A stretch of 34,218 nt of DNA. Origin: Oxalobacter sp. GTDB taxonomy: Bacteria > Pseudomonadota > Gammaproteobacteria > Burkholderiales > Burkholderiaceae_D. The stretch spans positions 1 through 34,218 of the forward strand of contig JAFWUI010000052.1 in the NCBI GenBank assembly GCA_017524145.1, written 5' to 3'. The notes below the pieces were generated by a model. The model saw only the letters and a program-made list of their open reading frames with translations, made no database searches and was not told the origin of the DNA. Position numbers and translations under genes: made by a program. Shown piece after piece: positions 1 through 8,324 of this stretch. Position 1 is the first letter of the stretch, and each line of letters opens with the position of its first letter.

Positions 1-20
1 GTCAGGCACCATACCCTGGA

Positions 21-56
21 GCCCCGCATCGATAGGATGCGGGGCTTCTGCTTTTT
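21..56 (+). terminator. Rho-independent terminator of a gene left of the window
   Basis: A perfect 10-bp stem (GCCCCGCATC at 21-30 and its complement at 36-45) with a five-base loop is followed by TTCTGCTTTTT. The T-rich tail lies only on the plus-strand side, so it should end a plus-strand transcript whose gene lies before position 1. No coding sequence of that gene is visible here. Confidence 0.8.
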
Positions 57-186
57 GCAATGCCTGGCATACACACAGCCCAACCCACCCCTGCCTTTTT
101 ATGCCGCCTGCCTTTGCAGCCCTTCCCTGATTCTCTTTGATTATAGACAGCGGACAGCTTATCCCAAGATAATATGTTGTTTGAGC

Positions 187-223
187 AAAAAAAATCCCCT
201 CTTTCTGTTGCCAGAAAGAGGGG
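187..223 (-). terminator. Rho-independent terminator, minus strand
   Basis: Perfect 11-bp stem (196-206 with 213-223, six-base loop 207-212). On the minus strand it is followed by eight consecutive T (plus-strand A at 187-194). It lies about 40 bp beyond the terminator that directly follows tRNA-Lys, so it is either a second back-up stop for the tRNA transcript or the end of an unseen short RNA. Apart from this hairpin I see no gene in 57-260. Confidence 0.75.
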
Positions 224-261
224 CGAGAATACTATGAGATGGAAGAGAATGTAAATTGAAG

Positions 262-292
262 AAAATAAAAATCCACTGAAGAGTCAGCGGAT
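262..292 (-). terminator. Terminator of tRNA-Lys
   Basis: Nine-bp stem with one G-U pair (271-279 with 284-292, loop 280-283), followed on the minus strand by TTTTATTTT (plus-strand 262-270). It begins eight bases past the encoded CCA end of tRNA-Lys, the usual place for a tRNA transcript terminator. Confidence 0.75.
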
Positions 293-299
293 TTCATTT

Positions 300-375
300 T
301 GGTAGGTGGTGGGAGGCTCGAACTCCCGACCAACGGATTAAAAGTCCGCTGCTCTACCAACTGAGCTAACCACCC
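300..375 (-). tRNA. tRNA-Lys (anticodon UUU)
   Basis: A 76-nt cloverleaf on the minus strand. The acceptor arm starts GGGTGGT at 375 and pairs with ACCACCT (a G-U at the first pair), the D-arm holds AGCTCAGTTGGTAGAGC, the anticodon loop is CTTTTAA with anticodon TTT flanked by a GCGGA/TCCGT stem, the T-arm is GGGAG-TTCGAGC-CTCCC, and CCA is encoded at 302-300. It decodes AAA/AAG. It is divergent from tsaD, whose product helps make t6A37, a modification found on ANN-decoding tRNAs such as tRNA-Lys; the adjacency is probably chance. Confidence 0.97.
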
Positions 376-386
376 GAAAGATTTAC

Positions 387-415
387 ATATTAAATAGCGT
401 TTTTTAATCCGTCAA
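387..415 (-). promoter_or_regulatory. Sigma70-type promoter of tRNA-Lys
   Basis: On the minus strand TTGACG (plus 410-415) and TAATAT (plus 387-392) are separated by exactly 17 bp, and the expected start falls a few bases before the tRNA 5' end at 375. Strong match to the consensus; position relative to the tRNA supports it. Confidence 0.75.
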
Positions 416-459
416 GAAATTGGTAGAATATTGTATCGTTTTTACAAAAATTTCCGCTT

Positions 460-1488
460 ATGATTGTTCTGGGTATTGAATCATCCTGCGATGAAACGGG
501 TATCGCACTCTATGATACAGAGAAGGGACTGCTTTCCCATGCACTCTATTCGCAGATTGCCTTGCATGCTGAATATGGTGGTGTTGTTCCTGAGCTGGCA
601 TCCCGTGACCATATCCGGCGGATTGTGCCATTGCTGAGGAATGCGTTTGAAAAAGCGGCCTTGAAACCTGCGGATATCGATGCGATTGCGCATACACAGG
701 GACCTGGACTGGCAGGCGCATTGCTGGTTGGCAGTTCGGTGGCGGCAGGCCTTGGTTTTGCTTTAGGCAAACCACTGATCAGTGTGCATCATCTCGAAGG
801 TCATCTTTTATCCCCCCTCTTGGCGAAGCAGCCACCAACATTTCCATTTGTTGCCTTATTGGTTTCAGGCGGGCATACCCAATTGATGAAGGTCAGTGGT
901 GTCGGACAGTATGAATTGTTGGGGGAAACATTGGATGATACTGCAGGCGAAGCATTTGATAAATCGGCAAAACTGCTGGGATTGCCTTACCCAGGCGGTC
1001 CAGAAATTTCAAAACTAGCAGAGCAGGGGAATCCAGACGTTTTTCAACTGCCACGTCCAATGTTGCATTCAAAGGACTTGAATTTCAGTTTCTCAGGGTT
1101 GAAGACGGCAGTATTGACCACTGTCAATAAACAGGTCCAGCCAATGGATGGAAATATACGGGCAGATATTGCCCGGGGTTTTGTTGATGCCATTGTTGAA
1201 GTGCTGACAGCAAAATGTGCAAAGGCATTGCGGCAGACGCGGCTGCGGCAGCTGGTAGTGGCAGGAGGTGTTGGCGCTAATAAGCAATTGCGGGCAGCGT
1301 TGGACAAAATGACTTCCAAGCGCCGTTGCCGGGTCTTTTATCCTGAGATTGAGTTCTGTACCGATAATGGGGCAATGATTGCCTTTGCCGGAGCCATGCG
1401 CCTAAAAGCAAATCCAGATTGTGCAAACCCTGCATATGGGTTCACTGTACGGCCACGCTGGCCGATGGAAGGACTGACGGCAGCTTGA
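460..1488 (+). CDS. tsaD: tRNA N6-threonylcarbamoyladenosine (t6A37) synthase subunit TsaD
   Basis: TsaD transfers the threonylcarbamoyl group from threonylcarbamoyl-AMP to A37 of ANN-decoding tRNAs, working in the cytoplasm with TsaB and TsaE. The 342-residue protein begins with the Kae1/TsaD N-terminal signature [10 protein letters not shown], shows the metal-binding HxxxH as H111-LEG-H115, the ASRDH segment, GGHTQLM and the C-terminal [12 protein letters not shown]. Length is normal for the family. The ATG at 460 is the natural start because the ESSCDE motif sits at residue 7; the upstream sequence has no clear Shine-Dalgarno, and an element TTGGTA-N17-TACAAA (420-448) could be a promoter giving a very short leader. 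It ends head-on against ackA with no spacer. Whether tsaB or tsaE are nearby cannot be seen. Confidence 0.97.
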   Translation: MIVLGIESSCDETGIALYDTEKGLLSHALYSQIALHAEYGGVVPELASRDHIRRIVPLLRNAFEKAALKPADIDAIAHTQGPGLAGALLVGSSVAAGLGFALGKPLISVHHLEGHLLSPLLAKQPPTFPFVALLVSGGHTQLMKVSGVGQYELLGETLDDTAGEAFDKSAKLLGLPYPGGPEISKLAEQGNPDVFQLPRPMLHSKDLNFSFSGLKTAVLTTVNKQVQPMDGNIRADIARGFVDAIVEVLTAKCAKALRQTRLRQLVVAGGVGANKQLRAALDKMTSKRRCRVFYPEIEFCTDNGAMIAFAGAMRLKANPDCANPAYGFTVRPRWPMEGLTAA

Positions 1489-2724
1489 TCAGGTTTCAGA
1501 TGTTTTTTGTTGCCTTTCATGTGTAGTGGCGAGCCGTGCAGCGTGCCGGGCAATCATCAATTCTTCGTAGGTCGGCAAGATCCAGACTGAGACACGGCTG
1601 TTGTCTGCACTGATTTTCAGCTCTCCCAAACGGTTCGCACGTTCATCCAGTTCAATACCCAACCAATCCAGTTGTTTGCAGATGGCTTTACGGATTTCAG
1701 GAGAGCGCTCCCCGATTCCTGCTGTAAAGACAAAGGCATCCAATCCACCACAGGCAGCAGCAAGGGATCCGACTTCACGTACAACACGGTAAACGAACAG
1801 GTCCAATGCTTCTTTGGCAGCAGGCTCACTGCTTGCCATCAGGTCACGGACATCATTGCTGATGCCAGAGACACCCAATAAGCCAGAATCCTGGTACAAC
1901 AGCGTCTCAAGTTCTTTTGCCCCCATCCTTTCATGCTGTATCAGATAGAGGATGACTCCTGGGTCAAGTTGTCCACAGCGGGTTCCCATCACCAATCCAT
2001 CCAGAGCAGAAAAGCCCATAGTGGTTGCGATGCTTTTGCCATTCACCATGCCACACATACTGGCGCCGCTGCCAAGATGTGCAATGATGGTCTTTCCCAT
2101 AGCAGCATGGCGGTCAATATGTTTCAGCTCTTCACTGACATATTCAAATGACAGTCCATGGAAACCATAGCGGATAAGTCCCTTGCCAGTCAGGGATTTT
2201 GGGAGGCCATACAAACGGGCGATATGAGGGATTGTCTTATGGAAAGACGTATCAAAACAGACAATCTGGCAGAGTCCGGGATACCGTCCAATAATCGTGT
2301 CGATGACCTGCAGGATGCGTGGCTGATGCAGGGGCGCCAAAGGAATCAGGGTGCGCATTTTCGCAAGCACCTCAGGAGTGACGGTAACGGGTTCGTCATA
2401 AAGCATGCCGCCATGCAGCATTCGGTGACCGACTGCGCTCAGATGATGAGGGGAAAGGAAACGTTCAATCCATTCAATCAGGAACGATAGCAGGATATCC
2501 AATTGGGCAGGGAAATCCCAACGGTATTCATCCATGCAGTATTGGTCACTGTCAAAAGCGGTGAACATCGGGGCAGGACTGCCAATACCTTCGATTCCTC
2601 CACTTGTCTGCCTTTCAAGGCGGCCATCACTGGTTTCTGCAAAAAGCGAAAACTTCAGGCTTGATGAGCCTGCATTGAGTACAGCAAAAAAACGCTGGTC
2701 CGATGGCTTGTCAGTGGTGGTCAT
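1489..2724 (-). CDS. ackA: Acetate kinase
   Basis: Acetate kinase interconverts acetyl phosphate plus ADP and acetate plus ATP in the cytosol, normally paired with phosphotransacetylase. The 411-residue protein has the ASKHA-fold signatures in order: VLNAGSSSLKF near the N-terminus, VGHRMLHGG, FDTSFH, RYGFHG, HLGSGAS, the long GFSALDGLVMGTRCG segment, and GIGERSPEIR. Start: an open frame extends to 2826, but the alignment begins at MTTTDK (ATG at 2724-2722) with AGGAAA about seven bases upstream, and a good promoter overlaps the longer reading. No pta gene is adjacent, so ackA is monocistronic here, which is less usual. Stop codons of tsaD and ackA abut in the palindrome TGATCA (1486-1491). 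Confidence 0.97.
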   Translation of the reverse strand: MTTTDKPSDQRFFAVLNAGSSSLKFSLFAETSDGRLERQTSGGIEGIGSPAPMFTAFDSDQYCMDEYRWDFPAQLDILLSFLIEWIERFLSPHHLSAVGHRMLHGGMLYDEPVTVTPEVLAKMRTLIPLAPLHQPRILQVIDTIIGRYPGLCQIVCFDTSFHKTIPHIARLYGLPKSLTGKGLIRYGFHGLSFEYVSEELKHIDRHAAMGKTIIAHLGSGASMCGMVNGKSIATTMGFSALDGLVMGTRCGQLDPGVILYLIQHERMGAKELETLLYQDSGLLGVSGISNDVRDLMASSEPAAKEALDLFVYRVVREVGSLAAACGGLDAFVFTAGIGERSPEIRKAICKQLDWLGIELDERANRLGELKISADNSRVSVWILPTYEELMIARHAARLATTHERQQKTSET

Positions 2725-2797
2725 CAAAGGTTTCCTGCAGATTACGGAAAGGTTCCTGATACTCCGGGCAGGGGATGCCCTAGTCAGCCTGCCATCA

Positions 2798-2826
2798 ATA
2801 TAATAACAGCCATCCAGGGTAACCAA
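2798..2826 (-). promoter_or_regulatory. Probable sigma70 promoter of ackA
   Basis: Minus-strand TTGGTT (plus 2821-2826) and TTATAT (plus 2798-2803) with 17 bp between them, about 70 bp upstream of the chosen ackA start. Fair match to consensus; the position argues against the longer ackA reading frame starting at 2826. Confidence 0.5.
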
Positions 2827-2928
2827 AGTAGTTTTTATCCATAAATACAGAGGCTTTATGGGTATTGGGAAAAAGCTGTTTTTTAGCCTAGGCGTGGTAT
2901 CTGCGCACTGTTTGATGAAATCAAACTA

Positions 2929-2955
2929 TTGTTTTAATGCGAATTCAGCTATAAT
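2929..2955 (+). promoter_or_regulatory. Probable promoter of the rpsP operon
   Basis: A perfect -10 TATAAT at 2950-2955 lies about 40 bp before rpsP. The best -35 is TTGTTT at 2929-2934 with a short 15-bp spacer, so the upstream half is uncertain. A small inverted repeat TTTGAT-GAA-ATCAAA (2911-2925) lies just upstream. The region 2827-2993 otherwise holds nothing I recognise. Confidence 0.45.
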
Positions 2956-2993
2956 CATCTGATTTTTCCGTTTGAACTTTTTTTGGAAGACTT

Positions 2994-3230
2994 ATGGTCG
3001 TTATTCGTTTAGCTCGTGGTGGCGCCAAGAAGCGTCCTTTTTACCAGATTGTTGCAACTGATTCCCGTAACCGCCGTGATGGCCGTTTCATCGAACGTCT
3101 GGGTTACTACAACCCATTCGCAACTGAAAATGAACAGCGTGTTGTTATTGCTACTGACCGCTTGGCTTACTGGCAGGGTGTTGGTGCGAAGCTGTCCGAA
3201 ACCGTTACACGTCTGATTGCTGCCCAGTAA
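2994..3230 (+). CDS. rpsP: 30S ribosomal protein S16
   Basis: S16 is a small early-binding protein of the 30S subunit. The 78-residue sequence follows the family closely: [18 protein letters not shown] at the start, then [13 protein letters not shown]-like [20 protein letters not shown], and the [16 protein letters not shown] segment. First gene of the rpsP-rimM-trmD-rplS operon. The ATG at 2994 has GGAAGA a few bases upstream. Codon choice (CGT, GTT, CTG) looks like that of a highly expressed gene. Confidence 0.98.
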   Translation: MVVIRLARGGAKKRPFYQIVATDSRNRRDGRFIERLGYYNPFATENEQRVVIATDRLAYWQGVGAKLSETVTRLIAAQ

Positions 3231-3791
3231 TTGGCAGAGATACCTGTTCAAGAATTGAAAGCAGAACGCCTGCAGGTTCCAGAAGACCTCGTTGAGGTCG
3301 GTCATATCAGTGGTGCATACGGCATCCGTGGATGGGTAAGGATAAGGCCTTATTCAGCGGATGCCGAAGCGTTGCTGACAGTCAGGCAATGGTGGCTTGA
3401 TAAGCCAGCCTACCATGAAGTCAGGGTTGTTGAAGCCAGATGGCAAGGCGATGAAGTTGTTGCCCGTTTTGATGGTATGGCAGACAGGAATGCGGCAGAA
3501 GCCTTGCGGGGAGCTGTCGTCAGGATATCAAGGTCAGCGTTCCCTGTCCTTGAAGAAAATGAATATTATTGGGTAGACCTCATTGGTCTGGATGCCATCA
3601 ATAAACGGGGAATCCATCTGGGCACGGTGTCGAATCTGATTGACAACGGCGCCCATCCAATCCTTCAGATACAGGCTGACCTGCCGGATGGCAGGAAAAA
3701 AGAGTTGTTGGTTCCCTTTGTCGACCGTTATGTTGGCGAAGTTGATACAGATAAGCGAACCATTGCTGTCGATTGGGAAATGGATTACTGA
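3231..3791 (+). CDS. rimM: Ribosome maturation factor RimM
   Basis: RimM helps assemble the 30S head region by binding S19 and acting on 16S rRNA maturation. The protein (up to 186 residues) has the N-terminal RimM beta-barrel, seen as [18 protein letters not shown] and later [16 protein letters not shown], and a C-terminal PRC-barrel with [13 protein letters not shown] and [13 protein letters not shown]. Start is uncertain: no ATG precedes the conserved VEVGHI, so translation must start at TTG, either at 3231 directly after the rpsP stop or at the in-frame TTG at 3255. No convincing Shine-Dalgarno is seen for either; translational coupling to rpsP is likely. The operon position confirms identity. 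Confidence 0.93.
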   Translation: MAEIPVQELKAERLQVPEDLVEVGHISGAYGIRGWVRIRPYSADAEALLTVRQWWLDKPAYHEVRVVEARWQGDEVVARFDGMADRNAAEALRGAVVRISRSAFPVLEENEYYWVDLIGLDAINKRGIHLGTVSNLIDNGAHPILQIQADLPDGRKKELLVPFVDRYVGEVDTDKRTIAVDWEMDY

Positions 3792-3832
3792 AACAGGATT
3801 CCTGTCAGGAAAATTCCATTGATGAACCGATG

Positions 3833-4585
3833 ATGCAGTTTGATGCAGTCTCTATTTTCCCTGAAATGTTTTCTGCATTGACGGAGGCGGGGATTACCCA
3901 TAGGGCATTCAGCACTGGAATCTGCCAGCTCGTGGTTTGGAATCCAAGGGATTTCACCTCGGATATCCGCAGGACGGTGGATGACCGTCCTTATGGTGGT
4001 GGTCCTGGCATGGTCATGATGGCAGAACCACTGGAATATGCCATCCATGCCGCACAGGAACGGCAGAAAGCGGCAGGGGTTGCTGATACCCATGTCATTT
4101 ATATGTCGCCACAGGGGAAACCGCTGACACATGAAAAAGTGCTGGACCTGGCAAAAAAACCGGGTTTGGTTATTCTCTGTGGACGGTATGAAGCTGTTGA
4201 CCAGCGTCTGTTGGATAGCATGGTCGATGAAGAAATCAGTATTGGGGACTTTGTCCTTTCAGGCGGCGAAATCCCCGCCATGGCATTGATGGATGCAGTC
4301 ATCCGTCAATTGCCGGGAGCCCTGCACGATAGCCAGTCGGCGCAGGAAGACAGTTTTGTCTCAGGTATCCTGGATTGCCCGCATTACACCCGGCCTTTTG
4401 AATACCGGGGCGTGTCAGTGCCTTCCGTACTGATGAGTGGCAATCATGGCGAGATTGCCATCTGGCGCCGCAGGCAGGCATTGCAGATGACCAAGACAAA
4501 ACGCCCTGACCTGCTTGAAAAGGCAGAAAGGGAAGGAAGACTGTCAGAAAGAGACAGAAAATTTCTTGAAGACAGCAGTTTGTAG
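3833..4585 (+). CDS. trmD: tRNA (guanine-N1-)-methyltransferase TrmD
   Basis: TrmD uses S-adenosylmethionine to methylate N1 of G37 in tRNAs with G36, preventing frameshifts. The 250-residue SPOUT enzyme starts [13 protein letters not shown], then shows [17 protein letters not shown], the trefoil-knot SAM site [17 protein letters not shown] and [15 protein letters not shown], and GISHRAF-type segments. The frame is open back to 3773, overlapping rimM, but the family begins at MQFD; ATGs at 3830 and 3833 are equally possible. No clear Shine-Dalgarno precedes them, so coupling with rimM (stop at 3791) is plausible. Confidence 0.96.
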   Translation: MQFDAVSIFPEMFSALTEAGITHRAFSTGICQLVVWNPRDFTSDIRRTVDDRPYGGGPGMVMMAEPLEYAIHAAQERQKAAGVADTHVIYMSPQGKPLTHEKVLDLAKKPGLVILCGRYEAVDQRLLDSMVDEEISIGDFVLSGGEIPAMALMDAVIRQLPGALHDSQSAQEDSFVSGILDCPHYTRPFEYRGVSVPSVLMSGNHGEIAIWRRRQALQMTKTKRPDLLEKAEREGRLSERDRKFLEDSSL

Positions 4586-4699
4586 TATAGTAGCGCCCGT
4601 GGATTTTTTTCCACGTTTATCAACCGTCATCCTATACCGGGCACCAGCCTTTCAAGGCAGATAAAAAACAGCGCCGGCATGATGATTTTAGGAGTCGAA

Positions 4700-5074
4700 A
4701 TGAACCTGATTGATCAGTTAGAAAAAGAAGAAATTGAACGTCTTGGCAAGGATATCCCTGAATTTGCTCCAGGCGATACCGTTGTTGTCAACGTTCTGGT
4801 GGTTGAAGGCACCCGTAAACGTGCCCAGGCTTATGAAGGTGTTGTGATTTCCCGCCGTAACCGTGGCCTGAATTCAAACTTCATCGTCCGTAAGATTTCC
4901 TCTGGTGAAGGTGTTGAACGTACATTCCAGCTGTATTCCCCACTCATCGAGTCCATCAAGGTCAAGCGTCGTGGTGATGTACGCCGTGCAAAACTGTTCT
5001 ATCTGCGCGGACGTACCGGTAAGGCTGCCCGTATCAAGGAAAAACTGCCAACCCGTAAGGCAACAGCTGCCTGA
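4700..5074 (+). CDS. rplS: 50S ribosomal protein L19
   Basis: L19 lies at the 30S-50S interface and takes part in an intersubunit bridge. The 124-residue sequence starts [15 protein letters not shown] and contains [27 protein letters not shown], and a basic C-terminal half with [11 protein letters not shown] and [15 protein letters not shown]. Start: TAGGAG at 4689-4694 precedes the ATG at 4700, so the longer open frame from 4679 is not used. Last gene of the operon. The 114-bp gap after trmD holds a small hairpin (4598-4615, six bp, T-rich loop) of unclear role. Confidence 0.98.
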   Translation: MNLIDQLEKEEIERLGKDIPEFAPGDTVVVNVLVVEGTRKRAQAYEGVVISRRNRGLNSNFIVRKISSGEGVERTFQLYSPLIESIKVKRRGDVRRAKLFYLRGRTGKAARIKEKLPTRKATAA

Positions 5075-5095
5075 TCATTACGTGGAAGGCTATTT

Positions 5096-5124
5096 AAGGG
5101 GACGTCAGTGATGTCCCCTTTTTT
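5096..5124 (+). terminator. Terminator of the rpsP-rimM-trmD-rplS operon
   Basis: Perfect 8-bp stem AAGGGGAC (5096-5103) with GTCCCCTT (5113-5120), followed by TTTT. It lies directly after rplS and only about 20 bp before the next gene, so the NUDIX gene must have its own promoter or depend on read-through. Confidence 0.85.
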
Positions 5125-5142
5125 ACGTCATCGGTGACGGCC

Positions 5143-5808
5143 ATGACCAGCAAATTCATTGATCCGACCATCCAGCCTGTTGATGCCATCGCAGAAGGGG
5201 CGCCTGTCCCGTCAGAACGTCTGACGGTTGATGCCCTGCGGCAGCGTTTTGCTTTTCCTCCGGGATGGCAGCCGGAAGTCAGGGAAGAAAAAAAGTTTGT
5301 TGACCGTAACTGGCAGTCTGCGGCAGTGCTTGTCCCTTTGGTCGATCGCCCTGAAGGGATTTCACTGCTGTTGACCCAGCGTTCGTTCCGCCTCAAAGAC
5401 CATCCTGGTCAGATCAGTTTCCCAGGAGGACGTGTTGATGAGGAAGATGATACGCATATTGAGACAGCACTTAGGGAAGCAAAAGAAGAAATCGGCATCG
5501 AGCGCAGTTGCATTGAAATTCTTGGATTGATGCCGGAATACCGTACAGGCAGTGGTTTCAAGGTCATTCCAGTTGTTTCCATCGTCCATCCTCCATTTGA
5601 CATCTGTCTCAACAGGCAGGAGGTTGAAGATGCTTTTGAACTGCCGTTTTCATTTTTCATGAACGGGACGAATTACCAGGTCCGTTCAGCAGAGTTCCCC
5701 AATGCCTTGGGCAGGCGCAGTTTTTATACCATTCCATGCAATGGGCGTTTTGTCTGGGGGGCTACAGCAGCTATGCTGCGGAACCTATACCATTTCATCC
5801 GCGCCTGA
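5143..5808 (+). CDS. NUDIX hydrolase, CoA pyrophosphatase type (NudL-like)
   Basis: Family members split coenzyme A and related CoA compounds into 3',5'-ADP and phosphopantetheine; substrate is inferred from family. The protein (221 residues) has the UPF0035 signature LLTQRS...LKDHPGQISFPGG followed by a complete NUDIX box, roughly residues 95-119, with GGRVDEEDD, REAKEEIGI and the metal-binding glutamates. An N-terminal stretch of about 55 residues before the fold contains no motif I recognise. Start: ATG at 5143 or GTG at 5134; neither has a good Shine-Dalgarno, and both lie just behind the rplS terminator. This gene next to rplS is a common betaproteobacterial arrangement as far as I recall. 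Confidence 0.88.
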   Translation: MTSKFIDPTIQPVDAIAEGAPVPSERLTVDALRQRFAFPPGWQPEVREEKKFVDRNWQSAAVLVPLVDRPEGISLLLTQRSFRLKDHPGQISFPGGRVDEEDDTHIETALREAKEEIGIERSCIEILGLMPEYRTGSGFKVIPVVSIVHPPFDICLNRQEVEDAFELPFSFFMNGTNYQVRSAEFPNALGRRSFYTIPCNGRFVWGATAAMLRNLYHFIRA

Positions 5809-5960
5809 TTCCAGACTCTCCAGGCACTTCCGGCAATCTGCAATAACTGTTGATTCCATCCTGGGGAACCGCTATTGTATTGGCAAAGGGGCTGCTGGAT
5901 TGCAGCAAGGATGTTCCATCGGTTTTCCCTGCATACAGCGGGAGGATGACAGGAGGGAAA

Positions 5961-8189
5961 ATGGTTTCTTCAGTATTGATCAACGAATCACTTGAGAATC
6001 TCACTGCAGGATTATCCAAGGCAGATGGCAAGTCTGTGATGGATGCTTTTGAATTTGTCAAAGCGTCCTGTCCTGACACCATTGTTGTCTGCGGACAGTC
6101 AGGAGTGGAATTCGTCAAGAATGTCGGGTTGATTCTGGCTGAACTGAATACAGATGCCCAGACCCGTATTGCCGGGATGGTTACATTGGTGCCGGAATAT
6201 CATCCTGAGGCATTGGAAAAAATTGAACCGCAGTTCGGGAGCGATGTTTTCAATCTGGTTGACAGTTTGAGGAAACTCCTGAAACTCAAGGACCTGACGG
6301 GCGGTCTTGAAGAAATGGCACGGGGAAAGAATGCCGCCCAGATCCGTAAGGCACAGGCAGAAACCCTTCGCAAGATGCTGCTAGCCATGGCATCCGATAT
6401 GCGTGTTGTCATGATCCGTCTGGCAGTGCAGATGGCCTCTTTGCGTTATTTTGCCAAAGTGAAGTCAGAAAGCGTGGTCAGTCAGCAATATGCCCGGGAA
6501 ACCCTTGAGATTTATGCGCCACTTGCCAACCGGTTGGGCATCTGGCAGGTCAAGTGGGAGCTGGAAGACTTGGCATTCCGCTTCGTCAATCCAGAAGCTT
6601 ACCGGAATATTGCAAAGAGCCTTGAAGAAAAACGGACGGAACGTGAAGCGTTCATCCAACGCATCATGGCACGCTTGCAGACAGAATTGGATGCAGCAGG
6701 CATCAAGGCACAGGTGGCAGGCCGTCCAAAACATATTTACAGCATCTATAACAAGATGCGGGGTAAATCCTTGGATTTTTCCAATCTGTATGACCTGCGG
6801 GCATTCCGTGTCATCGTCTCAGATGTGAAGACCTGCTTCACAGTCTTGGATATCATCCATCGGCTCTGGAATCCTATCCTCAAGGAATTTGACGATTACA
6901 TTTCAAGGCCGAAACCCAACGGATATCAGTCCTTGCATACGGTTGTCGAGGCGGAAAATGGACAGCCATTTGAAGTCCAGATCCGTACAGAAGAAATGCA
7001 CCGGCTGGCAGAATTCGGGGTTGCGGCACACTGGCGTTATAAGGAATCTGGTGGTTCTTCATTCGTTGCACAACGCTACGATGAGAAGATTTCCTACCTA
7101 CGCCAGCTGCTTTCTTGGAAAACAGAAGTCGGAGATGCTGTTGCAGAAGAAGATTCCCATAAGGAATGGACAGAAAAAATAAAGTCTGCCACGCTGGATG
7201 ACCGTATCTATGTGCTGACGCCACAGGCACGTGTCATTGACCTGCCTCGTGGCGCAACACCGATTGATTTTGCCTATCAGGTCCATACGGATGTCGGGCA
7301 CCGTTGCCGTGGTGCGCGTGTTGATGGTGTCATGGTGCCACTGAACACTCCTTTGAAAAGTGGACAGACAGTCGAGATCATTACTGCAAAAGGCACATCC
7401 GGCAATATTGGGCCTTCCCGTGACTGGTTGAGTTCCGGCTATGCCGTCAATCCAAGGACCCATACCAAAATCCGGGCATGGTTCAATGGCAAGGAATATG
7501 AAGAAACCGTCAATAACGGCCGTACTGTCTTGGAAAAACTGTTGCAGCGTGAAGGTAAGACAGCAGTCAATCTCGAAGACCTTGCCAAAAAACTCCAGTT
7601 CCAGAAAATTGAAGAATTCTTTTTTGCCATAGGCAAGGAAAAGATATCCCAGAAAGCGATTGAACTGGCACTGAAAGGGCAGACCGAACCACAATATGCG
7701 GAACACAGCAAAGAAGATATTGTCCGCAAGAGCCGCTCTGATGGTAAATCTGGGGTATTGGTTGTTGGCACAGAAGGTGTGCTCACCCAGCTTGCCAGGT
7801 GCTGCCGTCCTGTCCCACCTGATGAGATTGTCGGGTTTGTGACCCGTGGCAAGGGGGTTTCCATCCATCGCCTGGATTGCAAGAATTTCTTAGAGATGGC
7901 CCGGCAGGCACCTGAGCGTATCATCCAGACAGACTGGGGAACCCAGGCGTCAGATGCCGTCTATCCAGTCGATATCTATGTCCAGGCAAATGACCGTCAG
8001 GGCCTGCTCCGTGATATTTCTGATGTCTTTACACGCGAAAAACTCAATGTGACCGGTGTCCATACCCAAAGCAATAAAGGGGTGGCAAAAATGACATTCA
8101 CAGTAGAGGTTTCTGATACAGAATGGCTCAAGAAATCCATAAAACAGATCCGTGAAGTCAAAGGGGTGTCAACGGTCACCCGGTGCTGA
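5961..8189 (+). CDS. relA: GTP pyrophosphokinase RelA, (p)ppGpp synthetase I
   Basis: RelA makes (p)ppGpp from ATP and GTP/GDP on starved ribosomes. The 742-residue protein has a degenerate HD hydrolase domain (the segment MRVVMIRLAVQMASLRYF replaces the catalytic DRLHNMRT of Rel/SpoT), a synthetase domain with GRPKHIYSIYNKM and YDLRAFRVIV, the acidic motif E309-F-D311-D312 (EXDD, typical of monofunctional RelA, against RXKD in bifunctional enzymes), SRPKPNGYQSLHT, then a TGS domain (DRIYVLTPQARVIDLPRGAT), a cysteine segment (LARCCRPVPPDEI) and a C-terminal ACT domain. Start: the frame is open to 5850, but AGGAGG at 5951-5956 precedes ATG 5961, and the resulting length fits relatives. Confidence 0.95.
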   Translation: MVSSVLINESLENLTAGLSKADGKSVMDAFEFVKASCPDTIVVCGQSGVEFVKNVGLILAELNTDAQTRIAGMVTLVPEYHPEALEKIEPQFGSDVFNLVDSLRKLLKLKDLTGGLEEMARGKNAAQIRKAQAETLRKMLLAMASDMRVVMIRLAVQMASLRYFAKVKSESVVSQQYARETLEIYAPLANRLGIWQVKWELEDLAFRFVNPEAYRNIAKSLEEKRTEREAFIQRIMARLQTELDAAGIKAQVAGRPKHIYSIYNKMRGKSLDFSNLYDLRAFRVIVSDVKTCFTVLDIIHRLWNPILKEFDDYISRPKPNGYQSLHTVVEAENGQPFEVQIRTEEMHRLAEFGVAAHWRYKESGGSSFVAQRYDEKISYLRQLLSWKTEVGDAVAEEDSHKEWTEKIKSATLDDRIYVLTPQARVIDLPRGATPIDFAYQVHTDVGHRCRGARVDGVMVPLNTPLKSGQTVEIITAKGTSGNIGPSRDWLSSGYAVNPRTHTKIRAWFNGKEYEETVNNGRTVLEKLLQREGKTAVNLEDLAKKLQFQKIEEFFFAIGKEKISQKAIELALKGQTEPQYAEHSKEDIVRKSRSDGKSGVLVVGTEGVLTQLARCCRPVPPDEIVGFVTRGKGVSIHRLDCKNFLEMARQAPERIIQTDWGTQASDAVYPVDIYVQANDRQGLLRDISDVFTREKLNVTGVHTQSNKGVAKMTFTVEVSDTEWLKKSIKQIREVKGVSTVTRC

Positions 8190-8251
8190 CCAACAGATAA
8201 TGCATCCCTGTAGGCAAAGACGGGCACGGTATTGCAGTTTTTTAGGAGAAT

Positions 8252-8286
8252 CCTGTCAGTCATGGTATAGTTACCAATCTGACAGG
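8252..8286. repeat. 35-bp imperfect palindrome between relA and the small membrane protein gene
   Basis: CCTGTCAG (8252-8259) is inverted as CTGACAGG (8279-8286), and inside these TGGTA (8263-8267) is inverted as TACCA (8272-8276) around TAGT. As RNA it would fold into a two-step hairpin of 13 pairs. Neither side carries a T-run, so it is not an ordinary terminator. It also contains TGGTATAGT (8263-8271), an extended -10-like element that could drive the downstream small gene, so the palindrome could be an operator. Role unknown. Confidence 0.6.
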
Positions 8287-8324
8287 CCAGAGGACGCCTT
8301 TATTATTGTTTTATAGGTCAAGTG

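Noticed and set aside
4598-4615. Terminator between trmD and rplS
   Set aside because: The hairpin has only six pairs, a T-rich loop and no clean T-run after it; rplS belongs to the same conserved operon.
5850-5960. A longer RelA from a TTG start
   Set aside because: AGGAGG sits before the ATG at 5961, and the protein then has the usual length; the extension has no family likeness.
7098-7868. A 256-codon minus-strand open frame
   Set aside because: Antisense to the TGS region of relA; its composition is artefactual and no promoter or domain is seen.
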